From positions 124,001-188,000 of the forward strand of contig WOGZ01000028.1 in assembly GCA_009733775.1 (NCBI GenBank): 64,000 bases of DNA. Reading direction: 5' to 3'. The notes beneath the pieces were generated by a model. The model was not told the origin of the DNA. It saw only the letters and a program-made list of their open reading frames with translations, and did not search any database. Shown in pieces: positions 41,150 through 51,649 of this stretch (position 1 is the first letter of the stretch; the number at the start of each line of letters is the position of its first letter). The DNA comes from Alectoria sarmentosa (lineage: Eukaryota > Ascomycota > Lecanoromycetes > Lecanorales > Parmeliaceae). A program made the translations under genes and the position numbers.

Positions 41150-41324
41150 CACGCCTATAACCCGACGTTACGGTTCATTTTTGTTATTCGACGTTAATTT
41201 TCACGATTATAATCCGACGTTACGATTCATTTTTGTTATTCGACGTTGATTTTCACGATTATAATTCGACATTACGATTCATTTTTGCTATTCGACGTTG
41301 ATTTTCATTTTTATAATTCGAAAT
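41150..41324 (+). repeat. 52-bp tandem repeat, about 3.4 copies, before the copia 3' LTR
   Basis: Units start at 41150, 41202, 41254 and (partial) 41306. Each holds CACGATTATAATCCGACGTT, then ACGATTCATTTTTGTTATTC, then GACGTTGATTTT. The first unit keeps more C and G (CACGCCTATAACCCGACG). It lies 32 bp before the 3' LTR, in the noncoding end of the element. Confidence 0.9.
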
Positions 41325-41355
41325 TCAAATTTAAAAAGATATGAGCGAAAAAGAA

Positions 41356-41490
41356 TGTTGAAATTCGGGTTATGTGATGTTAAGCCTTGACGGTCACGTG
41401 CGCACATTAATGCGTTCGTATATAGATCGCTCTTTCTTTCGTAATACTTTTAAAGCAATACAATTAAGTGTTCTACTTCATATTTTGACA
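41356..41490 (+). repeat. 3' LTR of copia element E (135 bp)
   Basis: It begins TGTTGAAATTCGGGTTATGT and ends TATTTTGACA. It is followed directly by ACCTT. Confidence 0.93.
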
Positions 41491-41495
41491 ACCTT
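41491..41495. repeat. Target-site duplication ACCTT (right)
   Basis: Partner of 33889-33893. Confidence 0.9.
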
Positions 41496-42720
41496 AATCA
41501 TAAAACAAAATGAAATTTGACGATATAAAACGAATGTGTGTTTCGTGATGATACGTTTATTATTTATATGAATGAGACAAAAAAGACGTTATCGAATGTA
41601 AAAAACATCATAACATCATGACATCGCATTAATAAGATTCGTATAGCGAATTATATCTGATCATTAATTAACAACATTTATATCGTAAAATAAATTTAAT
41701 TATACGACGTAAAAAAAATTATAAATGATAATGCGATGATAATATATAATAAGCATCGTGCATCATGATGTGAAAAAGAAAAAAAGATAACTCGATAACG
41801 ATAAATTATTGATGCTCTGTTAACAATTTATTGAAGCATTATTATATAATTATCAACATTTGAATACATTTAACATTATAATACGATCAAAATTTAAATA
41901 ACAACTTATTACTATTAATAACATGTTAAGAAAACATCTCTATCATCAAATTGTTGAAGAATTTTAACAATATCACGAATTTGTTGAAAAAGAGTTTCTA
42001 TAAACACTCAAATAATTAATTATCGACAAGATATTTATTTACGTAAAGAACCCCTTAAGGTAACGAAATAATTAGTTAATAAAGTTATTTTTCGAATAAT
42101 TATCATATATTCGCGAAATCTTTTGAGATTATAATTGATTATACGTTAAAAAGAAAAACGATGATTTGAAAAATTCATCTTAACGATTGTTATCATATTG
42201 ATCGAATTGTTTCGATATCATCGAAGATCTTTTATCGATATGTTGTTATAAATTATGACTTTGTTATCGTGTCATTTTATTTCAATTTTTTTTTTTAAAA
42301 TTCAATTATGTTAAAAATTGATTTAATATAATAATTATGATGAATTTTGAAACATCACGACGAAATTTCAATGTTAAATTGTTTTATGTTAAAAAAAGTT
42401 GATTATATATTGATGTTATATGAGTAACTTTGACGTAATAAAGCATATTTTAAATACCTTAAGAGAGATACCCTATTTATAAACAAGTTGATAATTACTT
42501 AAGAATAAAAACAATTTGTTAACAAATCAAAAATTGTTAACAAAATGTTGAAAATTATTGACGCATTGTTGACACATTGTTGACATTAACAATTTGTTGT
42601 TGAGAAATTGTTGGAAAATTGTTGACAAATTGTTGATTAAGGTTTTAATTGTTAACGCGTTATTGTTATTGTCGCGTTTTTAACTTTTTGTTAAAGCGCG
42701 ATTTATAAACGATAGCGTTC
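41496..42720. other. AT-rich unassigned sequence with TTGTTAACA/TTGTTGACA iterations
   Basis: It resumes after the copia insertion. I see no integrase motif, although the neighbouring minus-strand gypsy element should continue into integrase here. The stretch 42512-42656 is packed with TTGTTAACAA and TTGTTGACA motifs at 10-17 bp spacing, like 17023-17245. Its right limit is set by the RNase H end of the next element. Confidence 0.55.
42512..42656. repeat. Iterated TTGTTAAC/TTGTTGAC short repeats
   Basis: About ten TTGTTGA or TTGTTAA units occur in 145 bp, two of them as the palindrome TTGTTAACAA. A looser set is at 17023-17245. Such clusters occur as subterminal repeats of DNA transposons or within LTRs. 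I cannot tell which applies here. Confidence 0.6.
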
Positions 42721-43449
42721 CCGTAAGATATTAAATAAACACGAAAAATATTATTCATTTATATTTAAATAAAGAAATAATTATAATCAACATAAAATGC
42801 ATTAAACTTAAAATGATTCTCAAATACGATTACGTAAGACTTTTACGAAATAAGACGCGATAAAGCATCTAACATTATGTGTTTCTTATCAAATTTATGT
42901 TTAATTTCGAATCGAAATTGTCGAAGAAATTGCGAAGCACGTATTAATCGAATATTTATGCGTATAATAAATATAATAAAAATAATCGACGATTGTTTAT
43001 GATATCGATTATAACGAAATGATTAATTTAAATGATAATGAAATGTTTACAAGATTCGATTATATATTTAATCTTTTTTATTATTTATACAAATTTCGCA
43101 ATCTTTAATTCGATTAATTAATAATTTTTCTCGATAGCGGAAAGCTTTCGTAACAAAAAAAGAATCGTTTTTATAACAATTTTTATCGATTATTTATTTA
43201 ATAACATCTCGTGATTCTTTTTAACATGAAAGATTTGTATATTAAATTCATTTTTCGAAATATTTAGATTTATTCACATTATTTTATCGAGATTTTAATA
43301 CATTAAAATAATTTATTTGCATAAAACTTTTTGCAAATTATCGAAACTCGTTTTCTTTAATATCGTAAGTTCGTTAAACTTATATTTTGAGATATATACA
43401 CGATGAAGGTTATTTTTGAAAGATGTTTATTTGAATAATAACATTTTTA

Positions 43450-44400
43450 ATATTTAAAGTAATTGTGTTAATTGAGCATAATAATGAACGCTATTACGAA
43501 AATAATTTATTAAATCAAGATAATGCTCGAAACCTTTTAAACTTATTAAATATTTGATTGTTTTGATAATTTCAAACTTGTTTTCAATTATAAAAAATCT
43601 TTTAAAATTTATACGTCGTTTAAACAAATTAACATTTAAATAATCGAGAAAAATTTTAATCGACGAAATCGAAATATTATGTTTAATAAATAATTCGAAT
43701 AACGATCGCAGATTGAAGAAATGTTATATTAAAAAATTTGCTTTTATAACGATATCGTCGACAAATTTTAATAAAAACTTTTATAAATCGTAAAATGTTA
43801 TTAATTTGACGTTGAACGTATATAATCGAATTTATACATCTCATAATAAAAACATTAAAGGTTTTTTATTCACGATATAATATTATCGTTAACATTTTTC
43901 GTGAATCTAAATGAGTGCGTTATTGATAAAAAATATTATGACATTTATAATAATTATGTGAATGCATTTTAATAAACGATCTATCATTTCAAATTGCAAA
44001 AATATGAAATATATATTCGATATTATTAAATCATTAAGTTCTCAAATATCGATCATTGCTCGATTTTTTTTATTATCATTTGATAAAGATTTTGAAATCA
44101 CAAATATTGAATAATTAAATGAAATTGTTTAAATAATATATTCAAAATAACCTTATCGATGCATTTTATTAAAAGTTTTATTAATAACATCGCGATCACG
44201 TTGATTAAGGGAATAGATTTTGATTTTGTTAAGTTATAACCTATTTTACTAATCATCTCATAATGTGATTTTCATTTAATCATTTTTCGATAAATTAATA
44301 AAGTCTTCGTTTTTTTAAATTAATGAGAATTCTATTATAAGATTTATTAACGACGATTTTATTGACGTATTTTTATATATCATTATGCTATTGAATAATC
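43450..44400 (-). pseudogene. Reverse transcriptase remnant of element D
   Basis: The minus strand reads LLKFVDDIVIKANFLI at about 43740-43785, with the Asp-Asp pair intact. Then come HFFNLRSLFELFIKHNISIS, a segment FLDYLNVNLFKRRIN, and GFEHYLDLINYF. This is the palm-to-thumb order of Ty3/gypsy enzymes. Upstream frames carry stops. Confidence 0.8.
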
Positions 44401-44554
44401 GTATCTTTTTAACATTTTGAACGATTATTAAAGACTTTTATTTTAACATAAAATTCATTATGATAATTAAGGAATTCGGTTTTGATAAGAAATTAATTAT
44501 AATAAATGAGATGTTAAATGTTATTATCGTAATAATGATAACAATTTTTTTGAT

Positions 44555-44797
44555 TTAATTGATATTTGTAGAAGGCTTTCGCAAGAATTGTTTGAAGAAA
44601 AAAACATTTTTCTCGCAGACGTTCTCGTAAACAAGCTCAAAAAGTGTGTCAAATCGAGTTTTTTTAAACACCTTCACGATACGATCGATGTCGTTTTTAA
44701 CAAAAATCTTATATATTTTGACATCGACCAAATGTGCGTGGAGAATAATATTAATATAAGCGATAAACTCGAACAAGAAGTCTCTTACAATTAACAC
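44555..44797 (-). pseudogene. Gypsy protease to reverse transcriptase linker of element D
   Basis: An 80-codon open stretch has RDFLFEFIAYINIILHAHLV, then VKNDIDRIVKVFKKTRFDTL. The RDFLFEP motif and the NDSDR...KTRLG motif are characteristic of the linker in this fungal gypsy group; element F has the similar RDFFFEFD. The plus-strand frame 44588-44794 is its shadow. Confidence 0.7.
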
Positions 44798-44968
44798 ATC
44801 GACTTTTATTACAAATATAAAACATTTTAATCGAAATGATATGATCAGCGTCTTTTGAGAATAAATTATTCGACGAATATATTAATTATCACATTGACGA
44901 CAAAAGATGTTAATTATAATATCGCAATTATCGATAAAAACCTTGCTTTTATTAACGTTTAATACGAT

Positions 44969-45181
44969 TTACTTTAATTCGATAATGTTATTTTCGATAA
45001 ACATATATGTCTTAAAATCGTCGACCAAATGAATTTCTTTAACAATGCGATATAATATCTTTATATCATCTTTTTTAACGTTAGAGACGTATATCAATAT
45101 TAAAATATATTGATTCGTTTTATACATAATTATATTTAAACCTTTAACACGAAATGATTTCGATATTGTTCTAATTTTCAT
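44969..45181 (-). pseudogene. Gypsy aspartic protease C-terminal remnant of element D
   Basis: A 70-codon open stretch ends IVKEIHLVDDFKTYMFIENN. This is the HLVDDLKA.MLIGNDI motif that closes the protease in fungal gypsy elements. Elements B (KIYFINDFKINILLETN), F (REIHFIDNFKTKMFI) and D share it, which lets the three be aligned. Confidence 0.8.
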
Positions 45182-46099
45182 TTCGAAAAGTAATCGTAAT
45201 AATCACAATTTATCTATTAAAATAACGTTACAATCGATGTTAATGTAAAACTTTTTTTTAATAACGATTAACAATAATTTGACAAATATGTGAGCATAAT
45301 TTCATTCACGAAATGTTAATTCGATATTTATGCTAATACGATTCGTAATATTAAACTCGACGATTTCGACGAAAAATATATTTTAATTATGTCGTGCTTG
45401 ATAAATAAATAATGTTGATAATTTAATTGTTTGCGTAGCATGCAAATTATTAAAAAAAGACTTTTATAAACGTATCAAGCAATTTTATCATAAATGCTTA
45501 TAAAATTTCGACTTTGATTTAAATAATATATTATAATTACGACAAGATATTTTTATATTTATAAACTCTGCAAATGATTTCTTTGATTAATTTTCATTAT
45601 TATAATCGTCGTATTTCTTTTTTTGATAAGACTTTTCATTATCTTAATAAGATTTTTATTCGTTATATTGCTTTTAAGCATAATCATTAAACTAATTAAC
45701 CTTCTCCTTATTCGTAATAACTTGATAAATTATAACCTTGAATTTAATATCTTGTCATAATTATCGATTTTTATAACTTTGATTTTCGAATTTTCGAAAT
45801 CCTTGATCTTATTCAACTTAAAAAAAACGATTATTCGACGACGTCGAATCTAATTCGTTTGATGAATTGATGATTTATAAAGATGAACGTCGTGTAAATA
45901 ATAACGTTTATAATGAAAAACGAGGCTTATAACGAGAATTTGATTAATTATCATATTATTACGATCGATAAGCATTTTGTTTATAATTATCATTATTATT
46001 ATAAAATCGATAAGGAAAAGACTATTGATTATACGATTGACGATCATATTACTATTATTATTTATAAAACTGTTAACCTTGATTTAATTATTACGAAAA

Positions 46100-47392
46100 G
46101 TTTTTAAAAGCTTATCGTTGCGATTGTTGTTGTTAATTTAAAATTTTTTGATTATATAATTTAAAATTGAGCTTAAATCAAACATCTTTTCTCATTTTTA
46201 AAAATCGTATAAAGTTTATTATAATCGTAATAAACGAAAACGAATTTATGAAAACTCGTAACTTTGTTGCAATGTTTTAATAAATAAACGTAAATTAATT
46301 GAAAATAACGTCGATATTAACAAATTTAATATATTTGATAATGACTTGTATATAATCGAATGATTCTCGCTTAAAACGAGCATCGGCAACATTATACTTC
46401 TTAAATATAAAATGTGATAATATTATTTTAAATAGCTTTTTAAATTTACTTAATAATATATTGCATTATTTTTTAACATCTTTAAAATCATTTTTGAGAT
46501 TCGTTTTTTTCAGATTAAAAAGCTTTATCATATATTATTTCAATATTAAATCTTATAAATTAATGTTAAGATTAATTTTTAATAAAGCATTATTTTTGAC
46601 GATAACGATGTTCTTGATACGTTTAACGAATAAAATAATGTTTTTAAAATATAAATTCTTATCGATCGTAATAATCTCTTTTTCATTATACGATTTATCG
46701 AAATGCGAATCAAAATAACTCAAATTTATAAGATTTTATTTATTCGACGATATCGACGTAATTGTTTAATTTGGCACTTCTTGCGAATTTAACGAACTTA
46801 ACGAATTTAATAAAGCTGACGAAATAACATTTAAAGCATCGATTAAATTTTATAAAGTAATTTATTATTGTTGTGTGAAACTCATATTCTAATAATTTCG
46901 TGAATTATCGTTATTATTTATTTCGACGTTTGTTTAAGATTCGATAAATTGAGAATAGATTGTTTCTTTAATTAACGTTGTTGTCATAATAAACGATTTT
47001 GACGAATTATCGTTTTCGTGATTTTCGTGATTATGTGAGAACTTTGATAACGATGGTTATAATAACTCGATAAGCAATTTAATGTTTTTAATGAACGTAA
47101 TTAAGACTTTTCTAAATGTTGATTTGTTGATAAATTAATCGATCGAAAAATATGATGTTAATTCGAGTGAATTCGATTGTAACGTAATTTTACGCTCAAT
47201 TTGATCGATAATTACTTTCGTAATAAAATTAATTGATTTAAGGTGACGAGCTATAATGTAATTGATGACCTCGTTTATAAAAGATTTCATTAAGATAGAA
47301 AACTCGTGATTAAATCTCACGAAATTCTTGATTTGATAAACAAACTTAATAATACGACGCTTTATTAAAATAATAACGTCGTTGATTTGCAA
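46100..47392 (-). pseudogene. Gag remnant of element D
   Basis: An 85-codon stretch opens the region (47392-47135). Further left the same strand reads DKNLYFKNIILFVKRIKNIV, the Gag capsid core seen also in element B (ETYFRDVYLFI). It continues as KKYNVADARFKRESFDYIQV. Together these give a mostly readable Gag with RIP-type stops. Confidence 0.72.
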
Positions 47393-47837
47393 TATATTTA
47401 CCAGCTTAATGAATTAACGAATCGATAAATAATGATATTAATAAATAATCGTAAGCGGAAAACTTTTTGAATAAAGATGTTTGCTAAAAGTTTTTTGCAA
47501 ATGTTTTTTATAAGCGTAATAAAATAGGTTATAGTAAAGCAAAAAACAAAAACGTTTATTAAAAACTTTTATTGTTACAATATGAAATAATGAAAAACTT
47601 TTGAATTATATGATAGTTAATTAATATCGTATAAATGTTGTTATTATGTTATAACGATAACATATATTCATTAATGATATATAAGTTAATTTATTCTCTT
47701 TTATAGAAATTAATTATATATGTGCTTATCAAGTTATGCGCTTAATAAGATACTTATTAAATAAATATAGCTATTAAGCGAGGTAAGATATTTTGCCAAG
47801 GTAGCTACTCGTCAGATAAGTGCTTAATATCGTAACA
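47393..47837. other. Probable 5' end region of element D, LTR not resolved
   Basis: A minus-strand gypsy element should have its 5' LTR here. A stretch with TGTT...AACA ends (about 47638-47837) is a candidate, but I found no partner copy and no target duplication, so I leave it unassigned. Confidence 0.35.
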
Positions 47838-47839
47838 CG

Positions 47840-48640
47840 AACATTTTATTCTTTCAAATTTCTTCGTATAAAATATTTAATCTCATATTATCGAACATTT
47901 CATTCTTTTTCAAATATAATTACAAAATATCGAATCAGATTTCTTCACACGAGCAATAAATTTCTTCGCATAAAGCATTTCGTTTTATATTATCGAATAA
48001 TAAATCCCTTCACATAAAGCATCAAGTCTCGAATTCAACGAACTTTTTATAACAAAAAAGAAAAAAATAAATCTTTATTTTTTATTAAGCTTCTTATAAT
48101 AAAAAGAGAAAAAAATCTCAAATTTATCGAACTTCTCATAAACAAAAAAATCAAATTTTAAAAGATTTTTTAAAACAATACGAGAACACGTCTTTAATTA
48201 AGGCGTTAAATTTCAAATTATTATTAAGCTCTTTATATCACAAAGGGGAATAAATTTTTACATTAAAATAACTTCTCGTATTATTGAAAGAATAAATTTT
48301 TACATCAAAACGTCGTAACGCATCAAGTTTTTATTTCGAACTGAGCTTTTTATATAAAGAAAATTACGTCTTTAATTAAAGTGTAAAATCTCAAATTATT
48401 ATTGAGCTCCTCATATTATAAAAGAGAACAAGTTTTTATATGTGAATAACTTTTCGTATCATAAAAAAAAACAAGTTTCTACATCAGAGCGACAATTCCC
48501 AAATTTCAACTAAATTCTCGTATCAGAAAAAAAAGCAAGTCTTTACATTAAGACGATATTTTTCAAATTTTTATTAAGCTTCTCATATTATAAAGCGGAA
48601 AAAACTCTTACATTAAGACATCGTAACGTATCGTTATAAG
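47840..48640. repeat. Degenerate tandem repeat region
   Basis: Related segments recur. ACGTCTTTAATTAAGG, then TTCAAATTATTATTAAGCTC, then ATAAATTTTTACATTA, begins near 48188. It occurs again near 48365 (ACGTCTTTAATTAAAG) and near 48538 (GTCTTTACATTAAGACG), so the period is about 175 bp. Between them shorter units of the type CTCGTATYAT with 5-8 A and then CAAGTTTTTACAT recur. The left part repeats TTTCTTCGCATAAAGCATTT-like units. Confidence 0.6.
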
Positions 48641-49613
48641 AAAATGTTAAAACAATCGTATACGTTATCTTTTAACGTTATAAAAGAATATTGAAAATTA
48701 GTCTTTCGCGTAATGTATATAAAATCAACCCTAAAACCAGTTTTAAAGTTAATTTTAAAATTAATTTTAAAATTAATCGTGTTTTGATATTATCTTGACG
48801 AATAAGCTTAGTAACACGATTTTTTTATATTTCTTATACACTTAATTAACTTATATACGATATTCATTATATATCTTTTAATATAAATAAAATTTTATTT
48901 ATAAAAATTTATGTAAAATAAGTAATATATATAAATATATAAATAATATCAAATCGCGCTAAACTCGATCGAACCTCGCATAATAAATAAATGAAAAAAT
49001 AAAATAAAATTATAACAAAAATGTGCAACTTTAAATAAATGATTTATAAAATCTTATATTAATCATTTAAATAAGTTTATAAATACGTATATAAAAAGAT
49101 AATAATTTAATTGAATTTTTTTAATTAAAAGCTTAATAATAAGTTATAATTTCGCGTTAAATCGTTTTTGAAAATTTATATAATTGCGTATAAATCTTTA
49201 TAAATTTATATCTCTTTTTATAAAATTAAAAAATAATTTCAATAAACAATATATGTATAATTAATTTTATTACGTTATATAATAATTTTTTAATTTTTAA
49301 TTTAAATTTCATATTTTTTCGTATATTTTCTTTATTATATATAATTTAAATAATTTAATATTTTCAAAAAATTTAAATTATTTTATTTAAATTTATAATT
49401 ATAAAAAAATAATTATTATATTATTATTATATTTTTTTTTAATCAATCGATTTAAATATTATAAATTAATAATAATCTCGCTTCGAGATGGCGATTCTTT
49501 AATATAAATATATTTTAATTTTAATTTTAAATTATTTCGAATTTTACGCGCGCAAAAAATACGTTATTTAAAAAATATATTACTTTAAATCTTGTTTAAA
49601 AAACAGAAAATAA
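48641..49613. other. AT-rich stretch, nothing recognised
   Basis: No transposon motif or gene is visible. A short triple TTTTAAAATTAA-type direct repeat lies at about 48735-48778. The GC content rises sharply at about 49640. Confidence 0.6.
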
Positions 49614-49639
49614 AATAATAATAATAATAATAATAATAA
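49614..49639. repeat. (TAA)n microsatellite at the isochore boundary
   Basis: About nine TAA units end exactly where balanced-GC sequence begins (CGGCTTTTGATAGC). Confidence 0.9.
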
Positions 49640-50403
49640 ACGGCTTTTGATAGCTATGGTTTTCCGTACTACGTATCTGGCAATCTTTTCCCTGACTTAT
49701 GTGGAGAACGAACATGTTTTCACTCGGTGAGGATTCAAAGGACAGCTGATACTGCTCACGCAAGGAAAAACTATCTGACTTGAGAGCATGCAGTATTGCA
49801 AAAGGTCAAATAGAGTATGGAACACAGCCTCTCAATCCAATCTGTTACTTCCTTCCAACAATTAAACGCCGGTGTTCATTTTCAAGCATACTAGCAAGCG
49901 CAGCATCATCATGATTATTGTTATCCCTCATTCCCTCCCTGGAGCATCTGTTTCCTCGTCTGCCTCTGACGCTTTACGGCCAAGGGGTTTTCTTACGAGC
50001 TCTTGTGTCATTTCTTTACTTGGTCTCCTGTTTTGTGTCCTAGGCATTGGGCATATCTCGAAATCACAGTCTCGATCAACATAAATCACGAGTCAAATGA
50101 TCATCAGCCAAAGGAGCAAAGACTGAGTGGTGAAAAGTGGCCAAACATAAATATGACAAAGACTGCTGGTTTCCCTTCCCCCCCCCCATCTGAGTTTGCA
50201 TTCGACTTCAGTGCCGACAAATATCTTGGACACGAGCATCTATGATCCGCTCCTAAATCCATAAGAGAGGGCGAAGCCATAAGTATGATTGTTCGTGATA
50301 TCTTGCCGTACTTTACGGACAAATGTCTTGTACCTATGTCCATACCTATGCTTTTGCAAAGAAAGCACGAAAGAAATAGTGAAAAAAAGACACTACATTG
50401 TTC
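49640..50403. other. Balanced-GC sequence downstream of the metallophosphoesterase gene, no confident gene
   Basis: It probably includes the 3' untranslated part of the neighbouring gene. On the minus strand two very short frames overlap by four bases: 50047-49928 (39 codons, starting MPRTQNRRPSKEM) and 49931-49845 (28 codons, starting MRDNNNHDDAA). Their amino-acid composition looks protein-like, but neither has a domain. They could be exon scraps of a decayed or unrecognised gene. Confidence 0.5.
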
Positions 50404-51372
50404 TCATATATCTACAATCTGGGCACGATTCTCAAGTCGTCCCGTACTATTGTATATTAATGATGCATTGATCATCACCGTCCCTTCTCCGTCCATGCCC
50501 CAGACTCTACTCCACAGTATACCAAGCACACCATACACTGTCAACCTTATCAAATCCAGCCAGGCTGAAATGGCCACCATATCCCTCGCCACCCCCTGAG
50601 CTTCCCTTGAACATAATATTTCATACACTCTTTGTGTATTATCCCAGAAGACGTGTTCACGGCCATAGCCGGCGTGTACATGCCCAAAGATGTGTACCTT
50701 GGGTCTCACTCTCCACACCTCTTTTGACAAGTAGTCGCATCCTAATCCAGCAGGCAGATCTAGATGATGCCTTGGCGGAGTATGTGTGATCAAGACATCT
50801 GTCTCTATTGGAACGGTGTTTGACCATGCATCATCACTTCTACGATATTGAAATGCAAAGTCTTGCCCACCGCATTGGGGGATCTGTGGAGCGCCATAGA
50901 AACTCAATTGACGGTGTGCTTGACTGGGAAAGGTAAGCCGAACGCTAGAGTGCTGCAGATAGTGCACGTCACCCCACCGTGGCGCCTTGCCAACATCGGT
51001 CTCCCGCCTTGCTTGTGGATCAAACCAACTGTCATGATTACCTGCAATGACGATCTTGTGCTCGTAAGGGAGAGAAGAAATCCAATCAAGCTGATCCTGT
51101 ATATGGGCAACTGTGCCGTCATTGGTAAGGTCACCCGCATGCACTAAGATGTGTCCCTGCGGTAGGGAAGTAGGTTTGTGTGTATGGGTGTCGGAAATGC
51201 AGACAATACGGATTCGAAATGAAGATGGAGGCTTTAAGGAAGCCGAACCCCGCAGAGATAAGATGAGCTTGTAGAGACTCTGAGTCAAGAATCTCAGTGG
51301 TGAGCTGAGCAGGCGGTATGGGATAGAAGGTGGGTCGAAGGGGGAAGGTGGTGGCCTTGGTAGGTAGGCCAT
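50404..51372 (-). CDS. Calcineurin-like metallophosphoesterase
   Basis: This is an intronless gene of 322 codons with the complete set of binuclear-metal phosphoesterase motifs: SDTH (about residue 61), GDLTN (about 82), GNHDSW (about 112), THTPPRHH (about 197) and FGHVH (about 235). The order and spacing match the fungal and animal MPPED-like cytosolic metallophosphoesterases; the physiological substrate is not known. A hydrophobic segment near the C-terminus (LIRLTVYGVLGILW) may anchor it to a membrane. The start at 51372 is the first ATG in the frame and leaves a Pro-rich N-terminus. It is divergent from the anoctamin gene, with 277 bp between the start codons. Confidence 0.9.
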   Translation of the reverse strand: MAYLPRPPPSPFDPPSIPYRLLSSPLRFLTQSLYKLILSLRGSASLKPPSSFRIRIVCISDTHTHKPTSLPQGHILVHAGDLTNDGTVAHIQDQLDWISSLPYEHKIVIAGNHDSWFDPQARRETDVGKAPRWGDVHYLQHSSVRLTFPSQAHRQLSFYGAPQIPQCGGQDFAFQYRRSDDAWSNTVPIETDVLITHTPPRHHLDLPAGLGCDYLSKEVWRVRPKVHIFGHVHAGYGREHVFWDNTQRVYEILCSREAQGVARDMVAISAWLDLIRLTVYGVLGILWSRVWGMDGEGTVMINASLIYNSTGRLENRAQIVDI

Positions 51373-51649
51373 GTTGAAAAGGCTGTACTATCAGGTTGAT
51401 TACTAGAAACGGTTGCTCAATCTTTGTTCCTTGTAGTAGCTTTGACATAAAGACACGACATACGAAAGATCACAACAGAGGGGTTTGTTTTGAAATTAGA
51501 TGTTTAGACCCCTATTCTTCCCGAAGCGCGATGACGTTTAGCCGCCTCCAACTTTCCAAGCTTTGCCGCCTCCAGATTTGGCTCCTAATATACTGTCTTC
51601 AAGAGGCAGTGAGCCTTTTCAGTCTGAAGACTGAATTTGGAGCGTAAAC
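51373..51649. promoter_or_regulatory. Shared divergent promoter, metallophosphoesterase / anoctamin
   Basis: This is 277 bp between two divergent start codons. It contains a direct repeat of GCCGCCTCCA (51541 and 51568) and a CRE-like TGACGT at about 51531-51536. No TATA box is evident. Confidence 0.6.

Larger units (their letters stand above)
33894..41490 (+). mobile_element. Complete Ty1/copia retrotransposon, RIP-inactivated (element E)
   Basis: This is a 7.6-kb element with two 135-bp LTRs, a 5-bp target duplication ACCTT, a primer-binding site directly after the 5' LTR and a purine-rich stretch (GAGCGAAAAAGAA) before the 3' LTR. Pol order on the plus strand is integrase (HIDYNIKFDN near 37700) before reverse transcriptase (39173-39403), the order that defines Ty1/copia. 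The Gag region (about 34.7-36.6 kb) includes low-complexity Asn/His/Arg-coding repeats near 36490-36600. Three and a half 52-bp tandem repeats lie just inside the 3' LTR. All frames are broken. Confidence 0.93.
42830..47392 (-). mobile_element. Minus-strand Ty3/gypsy element without a recognised integrase (element D)
   Basis: On the minus strand, from right to left: Gag (47392 to about 46100), protease (45181-44969), linker (44797-44555), reverse transcriptase (about 44400-43450) and RNase H (about 43380-42830). RNase H ends at RLIRASQFLRQFRFEIKHKF, then DALSRLI, the usual end before integrase. No integrase or LTR follows in the expected place. Either the element is truncated at about 42.8 kb or its 3' part is too decayed to see. 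Its wording is closer to element F than to element B. I could not fix the 5' LTR to the right of 47392. Confidence 0.82.

Noticed and set aside
44588..44794. 68-codon plus-strand frame with good codon-like composition
   Set aside because: It is the antisense shadow of the minus-strand gypsy linker, which has recognisable motifs.
47638..47837. TGTT...AACA segment considered as the 5' LTR of element D
   Set aside because: No second copy and no target duplication found; such ends arise easily by chance here.
47840..48640. CRISPR-like array
   Set aside because: The units are degenerate, with no constant repeat and no unique spacers, and the setting is a fungal genome.
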